Positions 17,899-26,455 of a DNA stretch of 64,000 nucleotides are shown one piece after another; the stretch's first letter is position 1, and the number at the start of each line of letters is the position of its first letter. Under the pieces are notes generated by a model. That model did no database searches and had not been told where the DNA came from. It saw only the letters and a program-made list of their open reading frames with translations. The position numbers and the translations under genes were made by a program. Source of the DNA: Zobellella iuensis (lineage in GTDB: Bacteria > Pseudomonadota > Gammaproteobacteria > Enterobacterales > Aeromonadaceae); NCBI RefSeq assembly GCF_016746085.1, contig NZ_JAERTZ010000002.1:124001-188000 (forward strand), read 5' to 3'.

Positions 17899-18690
17899 AT
17901 GTTTCCGTCACCCCCCTGTCCCATGCTGCTGACCGACAGCCACTGCCATTTCGACTTCGCCGCCTTCGACGACGACAGGCCCGGCCATTGGCACCGGGCC
18001 AGGGCGCTCGGCGTGCACCGGCTGGTGATCCCGGGGGTGGAAGAGGCGCAATGGCCGCGCCTGCCCCTGTTGTGCCGGTCACTACCCGGTGTCTACTACG
18101 CCCTGGGGCTGCATCCCTGGTTTGTGGCGCGGGCTTCTTCCAATTGGCAGCGGCAACTGGTACAGGCCCTGGAGCAGGCCGACAGCCGCTGTGTCGCCCT
18201 GGGTGAGATGGGGTTGGACGGAGCCATCGAGCTGCCGATGGCGCGGCAGGAAGAGGTACTGCTCGTTCAGCTCAGACTGGCCCGGGAACGGGAGCTGCCG
18301 GTGATACTGCACAGCCACAAGACCCACGACCTCCTGCTGAAATGGCTGCGCCGCCATCCGCCCAGGGGGGGCGTGGTGCACGGCTTTTCCGGCTCATTGC
18401 AGCAGGCGCAAGCCTTCTGGCAACTGGGTATTCACCTCGGGGTGGGCGGTACCATCACCTACCCGAGGGCCAGCAAGACCCGCCATACCCTGGCCACCAT
18501 GCCGGTGGACGCCCTGGTGCTGGAAACCGACGCCCCCGACATGCCCCTGTGCGGCTTTCAGGGCCGGCCCAATACACCCGAACGGCTGCCGCTGGTGCTG
18601 GCCACGCTGGCGGAACTGCGCCGGCAGGAGCAGGACATCCTGGCGGTACAACTCGAACGGAACGTTTCCCGGCTGTTCGGCTGGTCCTGA
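17899..18690 (+). CDS. TatD-family metal-dependent DNase (YjjV-like)
   Basis: This 263-residue TIM-barrel hydrolase has the metal ligands DSHCHFD near the N-terminus, GLHPWF, a Glu in GEMGLDGA, HSHKTH, HGFSGS and the late Asp in ETDAPD. The family includes TatD, YcfH and YjjV, 3'-5' DNases with two metal ions. E. coli yjjV also lies near deoCABD, which supports orthology. The start is uncertain: ATG at 17899 or ATG at 17923, neither with a clear ribosome site. Confidence 0.88.
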   Translation: MFPSPPCPMLLTDSHCHFDFAAFDDDRPGHWHRARALGVHRLVIPGVEEAQWPRLPLLCRSLPGVYYALGLHPWFVARASSNWQRQLVQALEQADSRCVALGEMGLDGAIELPMARQEEVLLVQLRLARERELPVILHSHKTHDLLLKWLRRHPPRGGVVHGFSGSLQQAQAFWQLGIHLGVGGTITYPRASKTRHTLATMPVDALVLETDAPDMPLCGFQGRPNTPERLPLVLATLAELRRQEQDILAVQLERNVSRLFGWS

Positions 18691-18860
18691 CGGCGCCCTC
18701 AAGAAAAACGTTTTCGTTCTAAAAACCATAATTTTATTGCCTTTTTGCTCGATTATTGCACCCATTTTCCTATTCTGTTCTCAGCGAACTCGTATAATCC
18801 CGCCCAACTGACAATGACTGTCGGGCTTTTGTTTTTAGCTGCTACTGAAAGGATAGAACT

Positions 18861-20141
18861 ATGACGTTGATCATGAGTTTGGTGGGGATGGCGACATTAA
18901 TCCTTATCGCCATACTGTTTTCGAGCAATCGCAGCGCCATCCGGCTGCGCACCGTGGGCGGTGCCTTCGCCATCCAGGCCGGCCTGGGCGCCTTCGTGCT
19001 TTACGTACCCGTGGGCAAGGACATACTGCAGTCCATCTCCGCCGGTGTGTCCCAGGTCATTTCCTATGCCAACGACGGCATGGGCTTCCTGTTCGGTGGC
19101 CTGGTGGGTGATGCCGCCTTCAGCAGCGGGCTCGGCTTCATCTTCGCCCTGCGGGTGTTGCCGGTGATCATCTTCTTCTCCTCGCTGATCGCCGTGCTCT
19201 ACTACCTGGGCATCATGCAGTGGGTGATCCGCATCCTGGGCGGCGCCCTGCAGAAGGTGCTGGGCACCTCCCGTACCGAGTCCATGTCCGCCACCGCCAA
19301 TATCTTCGTGGGCCAGACCGAAGCCCCGCTGGTGGTGCGTCCCTTTATTTCCAAGATGACCGACTCCGAGCTGTTCGCGGTGATGTGCGGCGGCCTGGCC
19401 TCGGTGGCCGGCTCGGTGCTGGCCGGTTATGCCTCCATGGGCGTGCCCATGGAATACCTGATTGCCGCTTCCTTTATGGCGGCCCCCGGCGGCCTGCTGT
19501 TCGCCAAGCTGATCATGCCCGAGACCGAAACCCACGAGGTGGACGAGTCCCAGGCCGACGCCGATATTCCGGCAGAAGAACGTCCCGCCAATATCATCGA
19601 CGCCGCCGCCTCCGGCGCCACCTCCGGCATGATACTGGCGATGAATGTGGGCGCCATGCTGCTCGCCTTTATCGGCCTGATCGCGCTGATCAACGGCATG
19701 CTGGGCGGCGTCGGCGGTTGGTTCGGCATGGATAACCTGAGCCTGGAGCTGCTGCTCGGCTGGCTGTTCTCGCCCCTGGCCTTCCTGCTGGGCGTGCCCT
19801 GGGAAGAGGCCACCATCGCCGGCTCCTTTATCGGCCAGAAACTGGTGGTCAACGAATTCGTGGCCTATATCAACTTCGCCCCCTACCTCAGCAACGAACT
19901 GCTGGTGGAAAGCACCGGCCAGGCCATGTCCGACCACACCAAGGCGATCATCTCCTTCGCCCTGTGCGGCTTCGCCAACCTGTCCTCCGTCGCCATCCTG
20001 CTCGGCGGCCTGGGCGGCATGGCGCCGAACCGCCGCCACGACATCGCCCGCTTCGGCCTCAAGGCGGTGCTGGCCGGCACCCTGTCCAACCTGATGTCCG
20101 CCACCCTCGCCGGTTTCTTCCTGGCCTTGGCGGCACTGTAA
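18861..20141 (+). CDS. nupC: Concentrative nucleoside transporter, NupC family
   Basis: This 426-residue inner-membrane symporter imports nucleosides with H+ or Na+. It has the N-terminal Nucleos_tra2_N segment, [34 protein letters not shown] (family signature) and [22 protein letters not shown] near the C-terminus. It lies upstream of deoC on the same strand, so uptake and breakdown genes are adjacent. AGGAT precedes the ATG. The upstream region has a TATAAT at 18793 and an AAAACGTTTT palindrome near 18705, possibly for a CytR-like repressor. Confidence 0.92.
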   Translation: MTLIMSLVGMATLILIAILFSSNRSAIRLRTVGGAFAIQAGLGAFVLYVPVGKDILQSISAGVSQVISYANDGMGFLFGGLVGDAAFSSGLGFIFALRVLPVIIFFSSLIAVLYYLGIMQWVIRILGGALQKVLGTSRTESMSATANIFVGQTEAPLVVRPFISKMTDSELFAVMCGGLASVAGSVLAGYASMGVPMEYLIAASFMAAPGGLLFAKLIMPETETHEVDESQADADIPAEERPANIIDAAASGATSGMILAMNVGAMLLAFIGLIALINGMLGGVGGWFGMDNLSLELLLGWLFSPLAFLLGVPWEEATIAGSFIGQKLVVNEFVAYINFAPYLSNELLVESTGQAMSDHTKAIISFALCGFANLSSVAILLGGLGGMAPNRRHDIARFGLKAVLAGTLSNLMSATLAGFFLALAAL

Positions 20142-20213
20142 AAGGATTAGGCGAGCCCTTTCCCCGGTCTGTTGATGAGTCACCCGGCAGCCACTGCCGG
20201 TTGGCGGAGAGGT

Positions 20214-20308
20214 CAAAGGGAACGGCTCCGCCGACCCTCCGCGCCATGGACGGCGCGGCGGAGCCCCCATGGATGGGTTCACGGCGTGTCGGCGGAGTTG
20301 GCCCTTTG
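20214..20308 (+). repeat. Dispersed palindromic repeat, short form, copy 2 (95 bp)
   Basis: The copy begins CAAAGGGAACGGCTCCGCCGA and ends CGGCGGAGTTGGCCCTTTG, like 11831-11925, with fewer than ten differences over 95 bp and shared flank GCCGACTT. It occupies the gap between the nucleoside transporter and deoC. Confidence 0.85.
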
Positions 20309-20409
20309 GCCGACTTGCTCGGCAGGTATCAGCAACAGCCGGATATGTCGGCCGCCACTATTTGCGGTTAAACGGATTTAAACTGTCTTCAAGGAACCAA
20401 GTCCGCTCG

Positions 20410-20424
20410 TTCACACCTTGTGAA
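20410..20424. promoter_or_regulatory. Inverted repeat TTCACACCTTGTGAA just before deoC
   Basis: Six-base arms TTCACA/TGTGAA surround CCT, 14 nt before the deoC start codon and just before its ribosome site GGAGAAG. It may be an operator or a small leader hairpin. It is not a CRP site, because the arms face outward. Confidence 0.35.
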
Positions 20425-20438
20425 GACTGGAGAAGCAA

Positions 20439-21212
20439 ATGACAGAGATACACACCGCAGCCCGCCAGGCCCTGGGCCTGATGGATCTGACCACCCTCAA
20501 CGACGACGACACCGACGCCAAGGTGATCGCCCTGTGCCGACAGGCGGTCACCCCGGCCGGCAACACCGCCGCCATCTGCATCTATCCGCGCTTTATTCCC
20601 GTGGCCCGCAAGGCCCTGCGTGAGCTGGGCGTGGAAGGCCAGGTGAAGATCGCCACCGTCACCAACTTCCCCCACGGCAACGGCGACATCGAGATCGCCG
20701 AGCGGGAAACCCGCGCCGCCGTGGCCTACGGTGCCGACGAAGTGGACGTGGTCTTTCCCTACCGCGCCCTGATGGCCGGCGACGAGCGGCTGGGCCTCGA
20801 ACTGGTGCGTGCCTGCAAGGCCGCCTGCGGCGAGGTGCTGCTCAAGGTCATCATCGAAAGCGGCGAACTGAAGGAGCCGGCGCTGATCAAGCGCGCCTCC
20901 GAGCTGGCCATCGAGGGCGGTGCCGACTTTATCAAGACCTCCACCGGCAAGGTGGCGGTCAACGCCACCCTGGAATCCGCCGACATCATGCTCAAGGTGA
21001 TCCGCGACTGTGGCAAGGACATCGGCTTCAAGCCCGCCGGCGGCGTACGCACCGCCGAAGAGGCCCGGCAGTACTTGCAACTGGCCGCCAGTATCATGGG
21101 CTCCAACTGGATTAGCCCCGCCCATTTCCGCTTCGGCGCCTCCAGCCTGTTGGCCAATTTGCTGCATACTTTGGGTGAAAGCGACAAGGGTGCCACCGAA
21201 GGAGGCTACTGA
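20439..21212 (+). CDS. deoC: Deoxyribose-phosphate aldolase
   Basis: This class I aldolase splits 2-deoxyribose 5-phosphate to acetaldehyde and glyceraldehyde 3-phosphate. The 257 residues match the 259 of E. coli DeoC. The Schiff-base Lys is in [13 protein letters not shown] (near 167), with the second active-site Lys in [11 protein letters not shown] (near 201). Its TGA overlaps the deoA start by one base (TGATG), so translation is coupled. The operon converts nucleosides imported by the transporter upstream. Confidence 0.97.
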   Translation: MTEIHTAARQALGLMDLTTLNDDDTDAKVIALCRQAVTPAGNTAAICIYPRFIPVARKALRELGVEGQVKIATVTNFPHGNGDIEIAERETRAAVAYGADEVDVVFPYRALMAGDERLGLELVRACKAACGEVLLKVIIESGELKEPALIKRASELAIEGGADFIKTSTGKVAVNATLESADIMLKVIRDCGKDIGFKPAGGVRTAEEARQYLQLAASIMGSNWISPAHFRFGASSLLANLLHTLGESDKGATEGGY

Positions 21213-22543
21213 TGCTGCCCCAGGAAATCATCCGCCACAAGCGCGACGGCCTGGCGCTCGGCGCCGAGGAAATCGCCTTTTTCGTCAAGGGCATTGCCGA
21301 CGGCAGCATCAGTGAGGCCCAGATCGGCGCCTTCGCCATGGCGGTGTACTTCAACGACATGGACGACGCGGAGCGCATCAGTCTGACCCTGGGCATCCGC
21401 GACTCGGGCGAGGTGCTGGACTGGTCCGGTGCGGGCCTGAACGGCCCGGTGCTCGACAAGCACTCCACCGGCGGGGTGGGCGATCTGGTGTCTTTGGTGC
21501 TGGGGCCCTGGGTGGCCGCCTGCGGCGCCCATGTGCCCATGATCTCCGGCCGTGGCCTGGGCCACACCGGCGGCACTTTGGATAAGCTCGAGTCCATTCC
21601 CGGCTATAACATCATGCCCTCCAACACCGACTTCCGCCGGCTGGTGAAAGAGGTGGGGGTGGCCATCATCGGCCAGACCGGCAGCCTGGCCACCGCCGAC
21701 AAGCGGCTGTACGGGGTGCGGGATGTCACCGCCACCGTCGAGTCCATTCCGCTGATCGTCGCCTCCATCCTCGGCAAGAAGCTGGCCTGCGGCCTGGACG
21801 CCCTGGTGATGGACGTGAAGATGGGCTCGGGCGCCTTTATGGCCACGGCGTCGGCGTCGCGGGAGCTGGCGGAAGCCATAGTGACCGTGGCCAACGGCGC
21901 CGGCACCCCCACCTCGGCCCTGCTCACCGACATGAGCCAGGTGCTGGCCAGCTGTGCCGGCAACGCGGTGGAAGTGGCCGAGGCCATCGCCATGCTCAAG
22001 GGCGACATCCGCCAGGGCCGTCTCTACGAGGTGACCGAAGCGCTGGCGGTGGAAATGCTGCTGGCGGGCCGCCTGGCCGACGATGAAAACGACGCCAGGG
22101 GCAAGCTTTACGGCACCCTGAGTTCGGGGGCCGCCGCCGAACGCTTCGAGCGGATGGTGGCCGGGCTCGGCGGGCCCGCCGATATTCTCACCGGCTTCGA
22201 GCGTCACCTGCCCCGGGCGCCGGTGATCCGCCCGGTGCTGGCCGAGGCGGAAGGCTATATCGTCGACATGGATACCCGCGATATCGGCATGGCGGTGGTC
22301 GGGCTGGGTGGCGGCCGGCGCCGGGCCGACGATGTGATCGATCACAGCGTCGGCCTGACCGCCATCGCCGGTATCGGTGACAAGATAGAGGTCGGCACAC
22401 CGCTTGCGACCATCCATGCCCGCAGCGAGGACGATTTCGCCCAGGCGGCGGAGCAGCTGCGCCGGGCTATGATGCTGGGCGAACAACGGGAAGAGGCGCC
22501 CCATATGATTTATGACGTGATCCGTCAGCGGGAGGCAGAATGA
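21212..22543 (+). CDS. deoA: Thymidine phosphorylase
   Basis: DeoA splits thymidine or deoxyuridine with phosphate to give deoxyribose 1-phosphate. The 443 residues compare with 440 in E. coli. It has [14 protein letters not shown] (glycosyl-transferase family 3 signature, near residue 83), [21 protein letters not shown] and the C-terminal PYNP domain. It is coupled to deoC upstream and overlaps deoB by 4 nt (ATGA). Confidence 0.97.
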   Translation: MLPQEIIRHKRDGLALGAEEIAFFVKGIADGSISEAQIGAFAMAVYFNDMDDAERISLTLGIRDSGEVLDWSGAGLNGPVLDKHSTGGVGDLVSLVLGPWVAACGAHVPMISGRGLGHTGGTLDKLESIPGYNIMPSNTDFRRLVKEVGVAIIGQTGSLATADKRLYGVRDVTATVESIPLIVASILGKKLACGLDALVMDVKMGSGAFMATASASRELAEAIVTVANGAGTPTSALLTDMSQVLASCAGNAVEVAEAIAMLKGDIRQGRLYEVTEALAVEMLLAGRLADDENDARGKLYGTLSSGAAAERFERMVAGLGGPADILTGFERHLPRAPVIRPVLAEAEGYIVDMDTRDIGMAVVGLGGGRRRADDVIDHSVGLTAIAGIGDKIEVGTPLATIHARSEDDFAQAAEQLRRAMMLGEQREEAPHMIYDVIRQREAE

Positions 22544-23766
22544 AACGCGCAATAGTACTGGTACTGGATTCCTTCGGCATCGGCGCCGCGCCCGATGCGG
22601 CCCAATTCGGCGACGAAGGCGCCGACACCCTGGGCCATATCGCCGCCGTCTGTGCCCGGGGCGAGGCAGACAACGGCCGTCGGGGGCCGCTCCGGCTGCC
22701 CAACCTGGGCCGGCTCGGCCTGTTCCACGCCCATGCCGAAAGCACCGGCCGGGTGGCCGAAGGCGTGGCCCTGCCCGCCGAGGTGACGGGCAGCTACGGC
22801 TACGCCCGGGAGCTGTCCTCCGGCAAGGACACCCCCTCCGGCCACTGGGAAATTGCCGGGGTGCCGGTGCTGTTCGACTGGGGTTATTTCAGCGACACCG
22901 AGCACAGTTTTCCCCAGGCGCTGCTCGACGAACTGGTCGACAAGGCCGGGCTGCCGGGCATTCTCGGCAACTGCCACGCCTCCGGCACCACCATCCTCGA
23001 GCAACTGGGCGAAGAGCATGTGCGCAGCGGCAAGCCCATCTGCTACACCTCGGCGGACTCGGTGTTCCAGATAGCCTGCCATGAAGACAGCTTCGGCCTG
23101 GAGCGGCTCTATGAAGTGTGCGAGCTTGCCCGCGAACTGCTGATGCCCTACAACATCGGCCGGGTCATCGCCCGCCCCTTCAAGGGCAGGAGCGCCGCCG
23201 ACTTCGAGCGCACCGGCAACCGCCGCGACTACAGCATAGCGCCGCCGGCGCCGACGGTGCTGCAGAAGCTGGTGGAGGAGAACAACGGCGAGGTGGTGTC
23301 CATCGGCAAGATCGCCGACATCTACGCCCACTACGGCATCACCCGCAAGGTCAAGGCCAACGGCCTGGACGCCCTGTTCGACGCCACCCTGGCGGAAGTG
23401 CAGCGGGCCGGCGACGACACCCTGGTCATGACCAACTTCGTCGACTTCGACTCCAGCTACGGCCACCGCCGCAACGTGACCGGCTACGCCGCCGCCCTGG
23501 AGGCCTTCGATCGCCGCCTGCCCGAGCTGCTGGCCATCATGCAGCCGGATGATCTGCTGATCATGACCGCCGATCACGGCTGCGACCCGACCTGGACCGG
23601 CACCGATCACACCCGTGAGCATATCCCGGTGATCTGCCTGGGTGGCGGCCTCGCGGCCGGCTCCCTGGGTGGGCGCGAGACCTTTGCCGATATCGGCCAG
23701 TCCCTGGCGGCCTATTTCGGCACCAGCCCCATGGATTACGGCAAGTCATTTTTAGGGCCTGTTTGA
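22540..23766 (+). CDS. deoB: Phosphopentomutase
   Basis: DeoB converts deoxyribose 1-phosphate to the 5-phosphate used by DeoC. The 408-residue alkaline-phosphatase-fold enzyme has metal-binding [14 protein letters not shown] at the N-terminus, the catalytic-loop region [17 protein letters not shown], and [21 protein letters not shown] near the C-terminus. Its ATG overlaps the deoA stop (ATGA). A 336-bp repeat-bearing gap separates it from deoD. Confidence 0.97.
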   Translation: MKRAIVLVLDSFGIGAAPDAAQFGDEGADTLGHIAAVCARGEADNGRRGPLRLPNLGRLGLFHAHAESTGRVAEGVALPAEVTGSYGYARELSSGKDTPSGHWEIAGVPVLFDWGYFSDTEHSFPQALLDELVDKAGLPGILGNCHASGTTILEQLGEEHVRSGKPICYTSADSVFQIACHEDSFGLERLYEVCELARELLMPYNIGRVIARPFKGRSAADFERTGNRRDYSIAPPAPTVLQKLVEENNGEVVSIGKIADIYAHYGITRKVKANGLDALFDATLAEVQRAGDDTLVMTNFVDFDSSYGHRRNVTGYAAALEAFDRRLPELLAIMQPDDLLIMTADHGCDPTWTGTDHTREHIPVICLGGGLAAGSLGGRETFADIGQSLAAYFGTSPMDYGKSFLGPV

Positions 23767-24102
23767 TATCTGGTGTACTCGGCCAAAGCGCACTGTTCCG
23801 CCGACACGCCGTGGGACCTGATACTCGCCATTTCGGCCTGCTGCGAACATTCACTGGATGTTCGGTCAGGCCGAAATGGCTCGTCACGGCGAGCAAGCTC
23901 GCCCCCTGGGGGCTCCGCCGCGCCATCCCTGGCGCGGAGGGTCGGCAGAACAGCACCCTTTGTCCTTCCCCGGAGCGTCGGTGTCGCTTGCCGACGTTAC
24001 CCTCGGGCCGCGGCGGGGATTGAAAGAGGCAACAGCAGTGGCCGCGGTGCGGCAGCAATGATTTCAGTTTTGATGTAACCGACAAGATTAACGAGGAATA
24101 TT
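23767..24102. other. 336-bp repeat-bearing gap inside the deo cluster
   Basis: The gap between deoB and deoD contains no credible gene. Most of it is a long-form dispersed repeat (23783-23962). The rest (23963-24102) shows only the deoD ribosome site GAGGA; no clear promoter or terminator was seen. Confidence 0.75.
23783..23962 (-). repeat. Dispersed palindromic repeat, long form, copy 2
   Basis: Its two ends (CCAAAG...TTCCGCCGACACGCCGTG and GGCGCGGAGGGTCGGCAGAAC...CCCTTTG) are the reverse complement of the short element. Between them sits a 90-bp hairpin unit shared with 11595-11752: ATTTCGGCCTG (23830-23840) pairs with CAGGCCGAAAT (23867-23877) around CGAACAT/ATGTTCG. A second hairpin pairs CCGCGCCA with TGGCGCGG (23918-23937). 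Stems are kept although the bases differ from copy 1. Confidence 0.82.
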
Positions 24103-24822
24103 ATGGCTACTCCACATATCAACGCCGAACGCGGCGATTTCGCCGATACCGTACTGATGCCCGGCGATCCGCTGCGCGCCCAGTACATCGCGGACACCTT
24201 CCTGTCCGACGTCAAGCTGGTGAACAAGGTACGCAATATGCTCGGCTTCACCGGCAGCTACAAAGGCCGGCGGATTTCGGTGATGGGCCACGGCATGGGC
24301 ATCCCCTCGGTGTCCATCTACGCCAAGGAACTGATCACCGAGTTCGACGTGAACACCCTGATCCGCATCGGCTCCTGCGGCGCCGTGCGCGACGACGTCA
24401 ACTTGCGTGACGTGGTGATTGGCCTGGGTGCCAGCACCGACTCCAAAGTCAACCGTATCCGCTTCAAGGATCACGACTTCGCCGCCATCGCCGACTTCGA
24501 GCTGGTGGCCAACGCGGTGGCGGCGGCCAAGGCCAAAGGCGTACCGGTCAAGGTGGGTAATATCTTCTCGGCGGATCTGTTCTATTCGCCCCAGGCGGAT
24601 CTGTTCCAGCTGATGAAGGACTACGGCATCCTGGGGGTGGAGATGGAAGCGGCGGGCCTGTACGGCGTGGCCGCCGAGTTCGGCGCCCGGGCCCTGACCA
24701 TTTGCACCGTATCCGACCACATACTGCGCCACGAGGCGCTGAGCGCCGACGAGCGCCAGACCAGCTTCAACGACATGATGGAAGTGGCGCTGGAGTCGGT
24801 ATTGCTGGGCGACTCAGCCTGA
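24103..24822 (+). CDS. deoD: Purine nucleoside phosphorylase, DeoD type
   Basis: This 239-residue hexameric enzyme splits purine (deoxy)nucleosides with phosphate. It has the phosphate-binding [12 protein letters not shown] near residue 19, the signature [17 protein letters not shown], and [18 protein letters not shown] with the catalytic Asp in TVSDHIL. It completes the deo set. Its stop codon overlaps the convergent ytjB 3' end by 9 nt. Confidence 0.97.
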   Translation: MATPHINAERGDFADTVLMPGDPLRAQYIADTFLSDVKLVNKVRNMLGFTGSYKGRRISVMGHGMGIPSVSIYAKELITEFDVNTLIRIGSCGAVRDDVNLRDVVIGLGASTDSKVNRIRFKDHDFAAIADFELVANAVAAAKAKGVPVKVGNIFSADLFYSPQADLFQLMKDYGILGVEMEAAGLYGVAAEFGARALTICTVSDHILRHEALSADERQTSFNDMMEVALESVLLGDSA

Positions 24823-25380
24823 ACTCCCTTCGGGAGGCGGGTCTTCCGCCTCCTGGCGTTTAAACCGGCCGCGCCAGCGGCCGAGTCCCAGCCCCAGCAA
24901 GATCCCCAACAGCAAAGACAGGGGCAGCAGCCAGCCCAGATGACGCAGCAGTTGCTGCCAGAGGCTGTTGTGTTGTTCCGTAAACAGCGATGGTATCAGG
25001 GCCAGGTGCAGAAAACCCACCGGCCTGTCTTCCTGATACAGCGGCCGGATATAAGGCAGGGGGCCGTCTCCGGCGATATCGCCGGCCTCCGCCAACAACT
25101 GGCCGCCACCGTCATAAAGTCGTACCGACACCACCAGGCCGGCACCGACCAGTTCATCCACCAGCTGTTGCTGGCTTTCCGCATCGTCGGTCAGCAGGGT
25201 GCGTACCGCCTGGGGCTCCGCATAGTCGGCCAGGGGCCCGGCCAGGGCGCGCTGGGGCAGGACTTGCCAGCGCTGGCCGAGTTCGTTCACTTTCAGCAAT
25301 TGCCAACCGGCGGCCAGCGCCAGCAGCACGACCAGCAGCAGGGGCAGGGATTTGGACATGAAAGGGCTCTTTTTGCGCAT
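24814..25380 (-). CDS. YtjB/Smp-family inner-membrane protein
   Basis: About 188 residues with two membrane spans: one at the N-terminus ([19 protein letters not shown]) and one near the C-terminus ([20 protein letters not shown]), with a periplasmic domain between, as in E. coli YtjB (Smp/AhpA). The divergent serB neighbour is the same in E. coli. Its role is not established. The start is uncertain: ATG at 25380, a TTG at 25389 with better ribosome-site spacing, or ATG at 25359. Confidence 0.8.
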   Translation of the reverse strand: MRKKSPFMSKSLPLLLVVLLALAAGWQLLKVNELGQRWQVLPQRALAGPLADYAEPQAVRTLLTDDAESQQQLVDELVGAGLVVSVRLYDGGGQLLAEAGDIAGDGPLPYIRPLYQEDRPVGFLHLALIPSLFTEQHNSLWQQLLRHLGWLLPLSLLLGILLGLGLGRWRGRFKRQEAEDPPPEGSSG

Positions 25381-25471
25381 AACGGCCAATATTGTCCCTT
25401 GCCTGGCGAAAAAGCAATACGTTACCCTGAGTGCCGGTTATTTGTGAATGTGTGAATTAAAGGAATCCCAA

Positions 25472-26455
25472 GTGGCACTGTTAATGGATGTATTACCCGA
25501 GAAGGTTCGTGACTGGACGGATGTGCTGGCCTCCGGCGCCCATGTGTGGCAACAGGGGCGCCTGGCCCCGGGGCAGCTTGCCACTGCCGACGGGCACCTG
25601 GTCCTGCTGGCGGAACAACTGGAAAAAGCGGCCCTGCACCACAGCCTGCTTATCTTGGATGACGAAGGGATCGAGGTGGAAGTGTCCGCGGTGAAGGTGG
25701 TGGCCGGGCGGGATCTGCTGAGCCTGCGCCTGTCGGCCTGGTCGCCGCTGCTGAAGTCGCGCCTGCAGCAGGTTGCCCAGGGCTGGGATCTGGCCTGTGT
25801 GCCGGTTTTGCCCAGCGCCGCGCAGCCGGGATTGGTGCTGATGGACATGGATTCCACCGCCATCCAGATCGAATGTATCGATGAAATCGCCGCCCTGGCC
25901 GGCGTGGGGGACGAAGTCTCTGCCATCACCCGGGCGGCGATGGAAGGCGCTCTGCCGTTTTCCGAAAGCCTGCGCCGTCGGGTGAAGGCGCTGGCCGGTG
26001 CCGATGCCGCCATTATCGACCAGGTGATCGGCCGCATGCCGCTGATGCCCGGCCTGACCGAGCTGGTTGCCGGCCTCAAGCAGATGGGCTGGAAGGTGGC
26101 CATCGCCTCCGGCGGCTTTACCCCCTTCGCCTGCCACCTGCAAGAGACCCTGGCGCTGGATGCGGTGTTTGCCAATACCCTGGAGATCCGCGACGGCAAG
26201 CTCACCGGCGAAGTGCTGGGCGCCATCGTGGACGCCGAGGCCAAGGCCAACATCCTGGTCGACCTGGCCCATGAACATGGCATTCCCATCAGCCAGACCG
26301 TGGCCATCGGCGACGGTGCCAACGATCTGCTGATGCTGGCCCAGGCCGGGCTGGGGGTGGCCCTGCATGCCAAGCCCCTGGTGCAGGAAAAGGCGCCGGT
26401 CTGCCTTAACCGGCTGAGCCTGGAAGGGGTGCTGGGGCTGCTGCAGGCCCATTGA
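25472..26455 (+). CDS. serB: Phosphoserine phosphatase
   Basis: The last step of serine synthesis is hydrolysis of phosphoserine. The protein has about 327 residues (E. coli 322): an N-terminal ACT-like region and a C-terminal HAD domain with DMDSTAIQIE (nucleophile Asp), SGGFTPF and GDGANDLLML. The GTG at 25472 is chosen because AAAGGA lies 7 nt upstream; the longer frame has no ribosome site. The last 50 nt overlap the end of the convergent PilZ gene. Confidence 0.95.
   Translation: MALLMDVLPEKVRDWTDVLASGAHVWQQGRLAPGQLATADGHLVLLAEQLEKAALHHSLLILDDEGIEVEVSAVKVVAGRDLLSLRLSAWSPLLKSRLQQVAQGWDLACVPVLPSAAQPGLVLMDMDSTAIQIECIDEIAALAGVGDEVSAITRAAMEGALPFSESLRRRVKALAGADAAIIDQVIGRMPLMPGLTELVAGLKQMGWKVAIASGGFTPFACHLQETLALDAVFANTLEIRDGKLTGEVLGAIVDAEAKANILVDLAHEHGIPISQTVAIGDGANDLLMLAQAGLGVALHAKPLVQEKAPVCLNRLSLEGVLGLLQAH

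Noticed and set aside
20410-20424. CRP site before deoC
   Set aside because: The arms are TTCACA and TGTGAA, the reverse of the inward-facing TGTGA-N6-TCACA arrangement, and too close together.
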